The position numbers were made by a program, and so were the translations under genes. Under the pieces are notes generated by a model, which saw only the letters and a list, made by a program, of their open reading frames with translations, made no database searches and was not told the DNA's origin. A stretch of 64,000 nucleotides of DNA, taken from contig JAZAYU010000928.1 in the NCBI GenBank assembly GCA_038501625.1, positions 1 to 64,000 on the forward strand, given 5' to 3'. This document shows, piece by piece, positions 10,351 through 20,652 of the stretch. Source of the DNA: Corbicula japonica (taxonomy: Eukaryota > Mollusca > Bivalvia > Venerida > Cyrenidae). Every line of letters starts with the position of its first letter. Position 1 is the first letter of the stretch.

Positions 10351-13300
10351 ATGTATTTCAATATGTAAGTAACAGACCTTTAAATATGCGTGTGTAAATT
10401 TTCAATGTTTAACTATTAAAAAAACACCAAAATAAAAGAAAATGTGACAAAACTCACATCGTGTATAATTCCCTAACCTTTTGTTTACTATATTTTAGGA
10501 TGTACAAGCGTTCTGAAAACTTTTCTGGGAAAAACATAAACAACTTTGCATGCGTTGCTCTGTGTTTGAAATATACAGTTGAAGTTGCAAAGGACTATAT
10601 TGAAGAGAAAATGAAAACGGAGTACTGTTCATGGTCTCCAAATAGAAAAGCAGATTTCAAATCATTTTGTTACGAAGCTTCAAATGACGAAGATTTTCTC
10701 ATATTTACAAGTTTTGAAGAACGAAATCGAAAGGGCATAAAAAGAGCATGGACACTTTCGAAGTCAAATGATGGATACGTATCAGTTTTGGAAGTAATTT
10801 TAAATTTGCACACCAACAGAAATTCGCGCAACTTTCAATGGTCATCGAACAGTAATTCTTCGGCAGAGCCATACTGGATGCTAGCAAAGATTTTCATGCC
10901 TTATGGAAACAGTAAAAGCAGAGATGTCTACGATATTGATGCGCTGTCTGTTCTAGATCTTCTTAGAAACTGTCGTCTTTTTAAAGATGAGTTTGAACTG
11001 GAAGTTATCGACAAGGTAATAAAGCATGCATATACATGTACATGTAAGCACTCCTGAACGAAACTAATATGAATTAAGGCACTGCCTCTCTCGGAATCGA
11101 CGAATTTAAAGAGATGTGTATCGAATGTTTAACAGTAAAACAAAGAAACAAGTCATCATTTGTTGATTTACTTTTTAACCAAAACTGATCAAGGTTCTAA
11201 GATGCAACACTATATCTTAGTGAGCTGAATGATTCTGTGAAGTTTTGAAGAATCCTTTGAGATGTTGAATGCACCAGTTCTCCTGTAAATTCTTTGTTAA
11301 ACAGCACTTAGTGACAGTAGAGAAATTTATTATCTAAATACATGTAGAATGAAACATTCAAATTAGTCCAGATTTATATAGCACTCTTTTCATATGTTCA
11401 AAAGTGCTTTACAACAAGCAAGATATAGCAATATAATACAATAAGAATTAATTAAGCATGGGCAAATAAAACATAGAGAAAAAAATAAAAATAAAAGAAA
11501 TAAAAACAAATAAAACTTGGATAAAAAAGTTTGCATGAAAAACATAGTAGAAAGTTAAAAAAACAAGTGCGTTGATGTGTAGATAACACATTATAGCATC
11601 ACTCTCCGTTCAAAATCAACCCAATGTCTTATGATTGTTAATATATCCAGTTAATCAACATAGTATGAGCGGAAAGAGTGTGTTTTAGCTGTCTTTTGAA
11701 AGCGTTAAGTGTATGTGCGTTTCTAACTAACTCTTGCAGTGCGTTCCATTACCTTGGTGCAGCATGGCTAAAGCTACAGTTTCCGAAAGTCACAGTTCTG
11801 GTAGGTGGTACTACAAGTGTTAAAGAACTGCTAGAACGAAGGTCTCTAGCTGGTCGGTACACACACAATAAGTCAATAATGTACTGTGGGCACTGTCCAT
11901 CGTGAGCCTTGTAAGTGTATAGTAGGACCTTGTAATTGATCCGTTGACATATTGGTAGCCAATGAAGTTCCTTGAGCAATTGTGTTATAAGGTCATGACG
12001 AGGAGTTTTTGTCAAGCTTCTGGCAGCTGTATTCTGAACCTGTTGTAGTTTATTCATTGTCAGTTTTGGAATACCGAAGAGCAATTAATTACAATAGTTA
12101 AGCTTTGATGTGGATGAATAGAAACATTACTAGACAATTAACTAATGTTTTTGTAGCATCGGTTGTAAGGTAATTCCGTATGCGTCCGATGATTCTCAGC
12201 TGGTGGTAGGCAGATCTACAGACAGTGTTGACATGTTTCTCCATGTCCATTTGTGGCGTGAAGTGAGCCCCAAGATTTCTGATGCTGTCATTTGAAGCTA
12301 AAATAGATGTCTCACCAACTGTGATAGTCAAGTTTTCGACTTGTTTGAGATTATTTTTGGAAGAAAACATCATCACTTCTGTTTTCTCAGCATTCAGTTT
12401 AAGCATGTTTCTATTCATCCACATAATGATTTCCATTAGACAGTGCTCTACGCGGTTTATTGCTTCAGATTTGGACACAATGTAAATGGGTTTACATTTA
12501 CATTGTAAATCATCAGCATAAAAATGATGCATTAGACCATGTTTACCACAGATAGCACTTACTGGCTTGGTATACATCGTAAAGTATTTCGGTCCTAATA
12601 TGGATCCCTGTGGAACACTGAAATTCATAATACATGTAACTGGATCGGATAGCTCTCCTTCTCTTCCCTCTCCTGTCTAGAACAGTTAACCTGGTCTTCC
12701 CACAGCATTTCATGTGAAGCTGTTTTGCTGAAATATTAAAATCAACAGCAAATTAATTTATATTCAAAAATAATTTTATATCTTAAGGCTTTTATAAATT
12801 AATTTGTCGACAGTTAAAATTGATTTAAAATATTTAGACATACATTTCTTTTGCTTATTGAACATAGGCAAATACCAATTAAGAAGTTGTGTTTATTTAA
12901 AGATTATCCAATAATAAACCATAAATGAAGTACCGCTTAGATCCAAACAGGGGCTATTGTAAGGGCCTAAAGGATTTTGAATGATTTAAAGAACATTTCG
13001 GACAGTTTGGTTGTGAACAAAATTGACCAGTAATGACCAGCATTGACCAGAAATGATCACTATTGACCAGTTATGACCACTATTGACCAGTATTTACCAC
13101 CGGCCCGCTCAATACTCAATTGACCAGTCAATAGGCCAACCCTGCTATTATACATTCATGCAGCTTTAATTAATGAAAATAAAGAAAATTTATGCAAACC
13201 TTTTATCTGTTTACTATGTTAATGTTCATATTCTGTGCCCTAGCTGTCTACCAATTCTGCATAAGTATCTATAGGCTTCATAACCTTGGTGATACACATC

Positions 13301-16300
13301 TCTGAAAATAAATGTTTTATTTTAAATCTTCGCTGATAACTAGTAATTCAGTTATACAGTACCTTTTGTGGCTTATGAAGATGTACATAAATTGCTGTTG
13401 CAGTTAACAGTGAACAATTCATATTGTTGCCGTAATTAAACATGTAAGGTCTTTTTTATTAAAATCACATACAAGGAAGATGGAAATGATGAAAAATTTC
13501 ATGCCATCTTTAATTCCAGAGTGTTATCACATTTTAAAGACCACATAAAGATGTGCCAGCTGATCTGAATCTACATATATGCCATCTGATCTGGATTTAC
13601 ATGGGCTGACCATTTGTGCTAAAAAGGTGTGTCCATGAAGTATGTTAAGTTATTGAATTATTGTGAAAACTGAAACAGCATTGTTTTCTTTCTAAAAAAC
13701 GTAAACAAGATTATGAGATTTATCCACTAAATAAAGGATTAAATAAGTGAACAAAGGGACCCATAATGTATTTACAACTTGGTCTGCAGAGAAACTTTGT
13801 GGCGTTTGATTCTGTGTCTTCCAAAAATTTGGCATGTTCCTGAGGTGATTTTGTGTGAACATGCCAGAGATTATGGTACACCATAGCAGGGCTGGACAAA
13901 TTTAGATTTTTTAGTAACTACAATGTAGTCTAAAACTAGCTGGGTAAACATTTCAGCTACAATGTAGTCCCACTCTTGCCGAAATTAGTAAATTCTGATT
14001 AGTCAGTATTGACAGTACAGAAAGAAACAGGAAATTCAAGAGGAACCGTTACATGGGGGCTTGATAATGTTAAAATAGATCTCAAAACATTTTATTTTGT
14101 AATAAACTTATTGCTGTTGTAATATGATATGCATACAGTGCTAAAAGAGAATGGCGCATATCAAATTAACGTTTAAACTAGTCTACACTAAAAACAATTG
14201 AGCTAGCCCACAGACAAGCAATCAAATATTTTGAGATTGTTCGATACAATTTTCAGCTTGTCCAAGGCGTCGGGCTAGTGGGTTTGTCCAGCCATGCATA
14301 GTCATGTAAAGAAAGGGCAAATTCTGTGCTGTTTGAGTGTTTGTACAGTATATTATAGGTAAATTAAAAAGAAAATACCTCTCCAGTAGTCTAATTTTTC
14401 TCCTATTCCAGTTTCATGCTCTTTGAACCAGATTTGTCAGGCATCTTTTATATGTATACTTCAAACTGAAATACAAATTACAAAAAAACAAATTTTATAA
14501 ATGATATTATTTGCCCATACATGCATATACCTTCCAATGACTTAATTTATTTTTCTTAGTGACAGACTTCTTTAAAGTCGCCGGACTGTCGGACCTGTCC
14601 GGTAAAATTTGGATTGGTCTGATGTGATTTTCAATGTTGTAGGACCAAATATCCGGCAAAAATTTGATCGGCATATTCCAATTTTACTCCCTTAATTACA
14701 ATTTTACTCGCTGTTTTGATTCGAGACTGTTCTGAGGGAAATGAGCGAGGATATCCGAATGAAATATTTTACGTATTCGTCATAATGACAATTTGTTATT
14801 TTGTACCACTGAAAAAAAAACAACAACAAAAACACCCTCAATACTGTGTTTTGATTACTTAATCATTAATGTGTTAAATGTTTCAGTCGAACAGAAATTG
14901 TTTCGGTCAGACAGTTTTTCACATCTTGTCTGACCTCATGTCTGACACTTTTTTACAATTTTCAGGAAGTCTGTAGCGATCATTACACTCAAACATCTAG
15001 ACCAAGGCATGTATACAAAAGCTTGACACAAACTATTGGACTGTGAAAACTAAATAAAATAAATAAATTTTCAAATTTATACCAATTAATTAATGGTCAA
15101 CACGGCTTCACCATGCAACACATTTGAACTTGTTTGACAGAGCAGAGATGTAGAATTCCACTCGACAGCTCGCCATGGCGAGTAAATGATCCGTTGGGTC
15201 GAGCGAAGCGGCCGAAACACTCGACCGGCAGGGCCAGGGTTTTCCTAGCCTTTCTGAGGGTCCGGAAAACAGACCCTATCCCAAAGTTAACGGACCCATT
15301 CCCAATAGGAAATTTCTTCCATTTTTCCCAATTGAATCCACAGATAATTTTTAAAACATAAGAAACGGTGTTAAATTTCGCTTTACGCTGTATTTTTGTT
15401 GATAAAAATTCCTGGAAGTTTCACGCGCAAAAATTTTCCCGATTCTGGCTTAGGTCCTTTTCCCAAAATGGTTAGGAAAACCAGTGAGGGCGTGTACATT
15501 TTTCAGCAAAGCACATGTGTTTTCTTAGAAAAATGAAATATTCTCACGTTGTTTACAAAATACAATTTGATTTCCGGAATTTCGGTCGATTTCCAGTGTA
15601 TTCGAAATGTTTCTGATGTAAAGATAACAGCAACGTTTTATTTTTATCCTCATTTCTACACCTCTGTCAGAGCAATTATTCCTAAAATCTGAAATAAATA
15701 GTTAGTGGTAAACACGGCTTCGCCATGCTTCCTATTTAAATCATTCAACAATATGCCTCATTTTTTCATGAAATGTAGCTCTAATATTTTTTATTTATTG
15801 TAAATGATGCATTATTCAGATAGCATGTGGTAAACAAAGCTTTACAGAAAGAGTATTTTATTTAAAATGTAAGAGCAAGTGCACTTTCTGTAAGAGGGAG
15901 TGCACTTGCTCATTCACTCGACCTGTAAGGCGATTGGGTCAAAGAAAATTTCTACACCTCTGACAGAGCAATTATTCATAAAATCTGAAATAAATAATAA
16001 TTGGTTAACACGGCTTCGCCGTGCTTCCTATTTAAATAATTCTACAATATGCCTCATTTTTTTATGAAATGCAGCTCTAAACAATTTTATTTGTTGTAAA
16101 TAAAGCATTATTCAGCTAGCATTTGGTAAACACAGCTTTACCATGCCTCAAACAACTTATATTAGCAGAGTAGCTTTATGCTTTATCTGCAAACTTTGGG
16201 TTCAAGTCCTGATCATGAAAACACTTGTATTTTCAAAAATTGTGGTCAGATTTCATTTGACCAGTTCTGTGAGTTAATTTCAACGTATATTGGCCATAAT

Positions 16301-18276
16301 ACCTTATCGCTTTCCCACACCAAATTAAAACGAAAGCAATCGATATAATCATCTAATCTGCAATGTTAAACTTACTGTTCTTGTTGATGATTGCAGTAAA
16401 AAAATAAATAAAAACGTCGTAAAATTCCAATGTTTAGAGTGTTGTGGAAACCGGTGTCACTGCAATTAATCAAAATTCGAACAACTACCGTAATGCTCAT
16501 CGCTACGGTGAAGTCTACAGTTAGACTCTAACTCTGTGACAATATTAGGTTTTAATCAATGTAGAAACTTATTTACCTGATTTTTAGGGCGAGTTCAATC
16601 TTAATTGTTATCTAACATATGGAATCAGAACTTCTGAAAATGTGAATCGAGAAACAAAATGGCGGCTTTTCAGTTTTAAAATCCGGAAGCAAGCAATCTG
16701 GATGAAAGTCATATTGGGGCGCGCCACGGGAAAAGATACCTTCGGTCTTATTTTCGTCAACTGTCCGAATGTACTTTTTCCCGTGACGCGCCCCATATTG
16801 TCCAGTCAGATTTTGCAAACCGGAAGACAAGGTTTCAAAGTCCCTTGGTATAGACCGTTGCTCATGCGCAATACCGAAATCGTAGGGTCGATTCCGTATT
16901 AAAGATTTTCAAACTTGCATCTCAAATGTTTTGATTTGCAAGTCTATGTTTCCTTAAATATTGCAATTAAAAAGATCGTCCTCACTTTAAAATTACGAAA
17001 TTACCTAGTTATTGACCGTAACACGTTACATGCATCCTTTATCTCGATAGAAAATCACTTATGTATAATTATTAATAATGAATATGAGATTTAAACTTCA
17101 ATATAACTGAAATACATATTGTTTACTTTTACTGCTACATTTAGTTGAAATTGAAATAATTCTTGAATCTCATTAGATCATATAGGATTTTTTTATTGAA
17201 ACAAAACAAAGTAACTTAAAAATGTTTTAAGGAGAAACCCAAAGCTTTAAACATTAGTATAATATTATATACAATGTAAATTGTTTTTTGATGCATAGTA
17301 AGAACAGATGAGTGTTCATTTGAACACTTGTGTCGCACTCTGGTAATGTGTAAGAATAAAAATGCAAGTAGAAAAGCTCAATTATGACCCAAAACACTTG
17401 GTGGCTTCATCACGGGAGTGTTGTCATGAGCAACATAAGATGCAAAATTGGTGAAGAAATATTAAGAAATATTAAGAAATAACAAAGTAAATGTTTATTT
17501 TTTATGCCAAAATCAAAGTATTAAATTTGGCATAACACCATTAAATGTGCCATTGACCTAAAGATTTCGAAACTATCAAAAGCGAGTTAACTTAAGCAAT
17601 ACAATTTGAAAGTTTGATTTAGAAATGTTGAGAAATGGCAAAGTTATAGCCAATTTTAAGTTTTCGTGTCAAAATAAAAGAAAAAGAAAATACCTCTCCA
17701 GTAGTCTAATTTGTACCAGAGAGGTACAAAAAGTAACTCCATCAAATGTGACCTTGACCCATAGAGCTTTATCCGTATTAAATGCTAGTTTTAGCACTCT
17801 ATTTTGCTAAAAATTGAAATCGGTTTTAGCGCGGTATAGAATAAATTTCAAACAACTTCACTTTATTTTAGTTGTGTGAAGCTCGTAAAGCTGTCATGCG
17901 CTTATTGTCTACGGACATATCAGATGACAAGAAAGAAGAATTTCTGGGTGCCATGATTGATTTTGTCGGTACAAGCTGTCTTTCGAAGTCAAGAACGAAA
18001 GAAGTAGTACATTCGACCCTGGAAAGAGTAAGTTTATAAGCTCAGATTTTCAATGGCTACCGTTTTAAAATGCGTATACTTACCAACTCAAATATCTGTT
18101 TGACGACGTAAAAAGAAAACCATCTCAATTTACTTGTTGACTTTCGATTTTCTTAAATCTTTGTCTGGCAGCGACATGGGTTAAAAGTTAAAAAAGATGA
18201 AATATGCATATTAGGAATTGCCTCATTCAGAAAAAGCACCTCCCCTCACAGTCAAGAAGAAGTGTGTTTGTGTGCG

Positions 18277-18328
<52 letters not shown>

Positions 18329-19261
18329 ATGGTTAAACCTGTGGGGGCATGTGCGAGGTTGGTGCACCCTAGAACCTGGTTTAAGCTAAAGTGGCAAAAT
18401 GCTTTGCCACTGACCGTGAAAAGGCGTCGAACCACGTGTTTTCATATAAGTTTTACTGTGATGTCTTTTTGGAATTGATCAAATAATCAACTCAAGCTTT
18501 TTCGCATTTTTGTCTTTACTTTTTGCTTGGTGGGATTATTAATCACTATTAAGCGCCGTTATGTAAAATTACAGACATTTGTTGTACAATTAGCGCTTAA
18601 AAAGACTCATATAACAAAACATGAGGACAATTATAACGCTTCATATAGTTTAAGAGTTGGCGACTTTGAGATAATTTTAACAAATTATGAAATCATATTA
18701 TCGAAAATAATATTTATATATTCAATTTATCAAACAGTCGTCAAGTGAACAAATGCATTTTAAATTTATTTTATTTCATATGTTTTCGTTACCCAGCTCA
18801 AATCGGGTGATGTTGTTGTATGCGACGGATTTTCCCATCTCGTTTCACGAGTACGACTTATTCTGCCACCTGGTACAGAGCTTTCGGAAGAAGAGCTACT
18901 AGAATCGACAAACGAAATGGTGGACACATGCCTTCACAAATTGAAAACTTTTATAACAAAAGTAAAGCAGTTTCAGTGTCATTTGGATACAGAAAGTGAA
19001 AGAGAAATAAAGAAAGAAAATGAAAAATTTAAAAGAATTGGTGCTGCTGCTGGTGCAATGGTCACCGGCGGAGGAGCATTTGCTATAGTTGGTACGGTCG
19101 GATTAGGAGCTTTAACTGTTGCAAGTGCTCCTATTGTAGTTCCTGTTGCTGTAGGGGCTACAATAGGGGCTGGAATAGCTGGTGTCGTTGGTTATGTGCT
19201 TGGATTCGTTGGTGGTAGAGCAGGAGGCTCAGTTATGACAAATGTAAAAGAGGTAAAATGA
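10351..19261 (+). CDS. Four-exon gene: HEPN-like N-terminus joined to a Gly/Ala-rich membrane segment
   Basis: Exons: 10351-10364, 10499-11015, 17872-18027 and 18797-19261, 383 codons. Donors read AT|GTAAGT, AAG|GTAATA and AGA|GTAAGT; acceptors are TTTTAG, TTTTAG and ACCCAG. The first exon (ATGTATTTCAATAT) joins in frame across a 134-bp intron; an alternative start is the ATG at 10500. Residues 149-229 follow the DZIP3-type HEPN pattern: YDIDALSVLDLLRN (149-162), then EARKAVMR (180-187) where family members have RN..VYGH, then STDISDDKKEEFLGAM. The usual His is absent. Residues 300-309 are charged; about 310-372 are a Gly/Ala/Val-rich hydrophobic stretch (starting IGAAAGAMVTGGGAF) long enough for two membrane helices, like apolipoprotein-L or glycine-zipper pore segments. 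The last exon either reads through to TGA (19259-19261) or splices at GAG|GTAAAA (19252/19253) into exons not found. A membrane-acting effector is inference. Confidence 0.6.
11070..11350 (+). repeat. Dispersed repeat, left part (also at 55600-55880)
   Basis: The segment aligns in direct orientation with 55600-55880. Shared strings include AAGGCACTGCCTCT, GTTTAACAGTAAAACAAAGA and GCAACACTATATCTTA. It lies in the long intron of the HEPN-like gene. With 12780-13330 it appears to form one older element interrupted by the retroelement between them. Confidence 0.6.
11360..12632 (-). pseudogene. CR1/L2-like non-LTR reverse transcriptase, 5'-truncated and frameshifted
   Basis: On the minus strand, 12628-12098 encodes the palm and thumb of a reverse transcriptase: VPQGSILGP at the start, the catalytic FYADDLQ, then NAEKTEVMMF and NLGAHF. 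A frameshift near 12100-12135 separates it from 12084-11749, which continues with LQQVQNTAARSLTKTPRHD and LLKELHWLPICQRINYKVLL, typical of the CR1/L2/Rex C-terminal part. A further degenerate piece runs to about 11640 (NAHTLNAFKRQLKHTL). Positions 11360-11640 look like the 3' UTR, with a TATATAGCACTCTTTT...AAAAGTGCTTTACAA hairpin-like tail. The N-terminal endonuclease is missing. It sits antisense in the second intron of the HEPN-like gene and is dead. Confidence 0.85.
12780..13400 (+). repeat. Dispersed repeat, right part (also at 56330-56950), with a short tandem repeat
   Basis: Direct match to 56330-56950, clearest at 13145-13270 (CATTCATGCAGCT, GAAAATAAAGAAAATT, ATGCAAACCTT). Within it, 13021-13102 is a run of imperfect TTGACCAGTAATGACCAG-type units, four or more, absent from the other copy. 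Confidence 0.6.
13401..13886. other. Intronic sequence, nothing recognised
   Basis: Part of the long intron of the HEPN-like gene. No repeat or open frame was recognised. Confidence 0.4.
13887..14297. mobile_element. Old MITE-like element with GGCTGGACAAA ends
   Basis: The left end reads GGCTGGACAAA and the right end TTTGTCCAGCC, an 11-bp inverted repeat about 410 bp apart. CAATGTAGTC occurs twice inside the left part. No open frame. Probably a degraded non-autonomous DNA element. Confidence 0.4.
14298..15657. other. Intronic sequence with scattered repeat debris
   Basis: Still inside the long intron. A 32-nt string at 14366-14397 recurs exactly at 17681-17712. GCCGGACTGTCGGACC (near 14580) and the CTCGACAGCTCGCCATGGCG stretch (near 15162) look like debris of elements not otherwise present. 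The open frame at 15134-15361 is not supported. Confidence 0.35.
15658..16155 (+). repeat. Direct duplication, ~298-bp period
   Basis: Positions 15658-15835 and 15956-16150 are diverged direct copies sharing CAGAGCAATTATTC, AACACGGCTTCGCC, TTCCTATTTAAAT and ATATGCCTCATTTTTT. A more diverged third unit may lie near 15050-15130 (TCAACACGGCTTCACCATGC). Non-coding. Confidence 0.6.
16650..16860. mobile_element. Foldback (hairpin) MITE-like sequence
   Basis: CATATTGGGGCGCGCCACGG near 16711 is mirrored by CCGTGACGCGCCCCATATTG ending near 16799. Weaker pairing extends outward through TCCGGAAG and CTTCCGG. The loop is about 40 bp. Overlapping open frames on both strands arise from this symmetry. Confidence 0.55.
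16861..17871. other. Intronic sequence up to the third exon
   Basis: A+T-rich end of the long intron. The only notable points are the second copy of the 32-nt string (17681-17712) and a short AAGAAATATT triplication near 17455-17480. The open frame at 17625-17810 is not flanked by splice sites that fit. Confidence 0.4.
18215..18540 (+). mobile_element. Rearranged family R fragment with GA microsatellite
   Basis: Positions 18338-18540 are the middle and 3' end of the family R block in plus orientation (GAGGTTGGTGCACCCTAGAA, TTGCCACTGACCGT). Directly upstream, 18215-18337 is the family R 3' terminus in the opposite orientation: it reads CTCACAGTCAAGAAGAAG, then a (GA)n tract at about 18278-18327, then GAGCATGGTTAA. 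The whole lies in the third intron of the HEPN-like gene. Arg/Glu-repeat open frames here are microsatellite artefacts. Confidence 0.6.
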
Positions 19262-19370
19262 AAATATCCAAGAGGAAACATTGAACATATGAAGACTATA
19301 TACCTTACCAGAAATTATAAAACGTGATGTACTTTAATTTTAACTTTAATTTTAATTTGTTTCAACAATA

Positions 19371-20055
19371 CAGTCTAATCGCGATTCTACGAAATAGCAG
19401 CGGACCAAGCCGATTGTTCGTAAAATCGCACTTTTCGTAGTGCCGCATTTTTGTTACTTTAGGTTTTTGATACTGCCGCAAATCGCTAATGTCATTATAT
19501 ATCGTAATACGTTATTGTTGTGATTTGTACACATGTAAAGACCAAAAATAAAAAAGATAAATAAAAGATATCTTCGATTTCTTTATTTATATTGCGAAAT
19601 TACATCAAACAATACGTCAAAATACGCGCACACATCAAACAATTTTAAAATATACATTCACATTTTGTCGTAAAAGAGCATTGCGTAGCTAATGATTTGC
19701 TGTATATTTATCAATTCAATTGTTTTAGATTTTATACGTTTTAAACTGTTGACATAACTTCGTGTCACAAGTGCTTAAGTCGATAATTGTTTTACAATAC
19801 AAAAGCGGATATCGCTCGCAGAGGTGTGAAAATCACCTGGCTGACCGCAATTCACTAAATAGCATGTTAATTACACTGTTAATAAGTTTAAGGGACTGTC
19901 ATTATCATTCGTTGAATTGCATTTTCGTTAAATTTCGTTCAAACGTTGTTTTATATCAATTTGAATAAAGAAGGTATACAGAGGGGACCAGCCGCTTTGT
20001 TCGTAGTATACCGTCATTTCGTAAAATCGCGATTCGTAGTATCGCGAATGGACTG
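19371..20055. mobile_element. TA-flanked MITE, ~685 bp
   Basis: The left end is TA|CAGTCTAATCGCGATTCTAC and the right end, reverse-complemented, is TA|CAGTCCATTCGCGATACTAC. Both ends have subterminal TTCGTAAAATCGC repeats. TA at both borders (19369-19370, 20056-20057) suggests a Tc1/mariner-type target duplication. No transposase frame is visible. It begins about 110 bp after the last recognised exon of the HEPN-like gene. Confidence 0.7.
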
Positions 20056-20057
20056 TA

Positions 20058-20652
20058 TTTATTAACTATGATATAGCATGTAACATGTAGATTAACAAAT
20101 ATTGTAGAAAATTAGGTGGCAAGAGAATCTGGAAACTAGTTTCCGAAAGAATCTCAATATTGTGATCCATTTTCTCTGGTTAAAAAAATATTGGCGGTCA
20201 TGTTAATTTTAATTTGAAGATACGGGCTGTTTCAAAAAGGGCTGGTTTGGGTTTTCCTGTAATAAAAATGTACAACAAACAGTTACTTCCATATTCCCAC
20301 TTTGCAGAGGTGTCTCATCATGCCCTTAAAAGATTTGTGAAGTTTCATCAAAATAGCACCATCCGTTAAAAAAAATAATTATTCTAAAACAACGGGCAAA
20401 ATGTCAGGTGTGTGACAAAAAAGTCTGACACATTTAAAAATCACATGTGTTCAGACCATTATTTTACAAAAAGCTTGAAGAAAGACACGTTTTAGTGCTG
20501 TTTTAGTAAAAGGTGCATTAATTAGGCTTCGAATAATGATAACATTAAGCATATAATACTTTAAGTAATCAAACTTTGTGCTATTAATTCAGGTATGGCA
20601 TATTAGAAAATACCTCAAGAAAATCAATACATATTTGCTTTATAAATTAATA
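20058..20652. other. Non-coding, nothing recognised
   Basis: Contains TGTCAGGTGTGTGACA near 20402 and a similar TTGTCAGGAGTGTGACA pair near 23948 and 24112, outside both ends of the next element. No gene was seen. Confidence 0.35.

Noticed and set aside
18204..18478. Arg/Glu-repeat open frames
   Set aside because: They are translations of a (GA)n microsatellite and the family R 3' block.
19441..19660. AATAAA motifs as the polyadenylation site of the HEPN-like gene
   Set aside because: They lie inside the TA-flanked MITE in A-rich sequence and cannot be told from chance.
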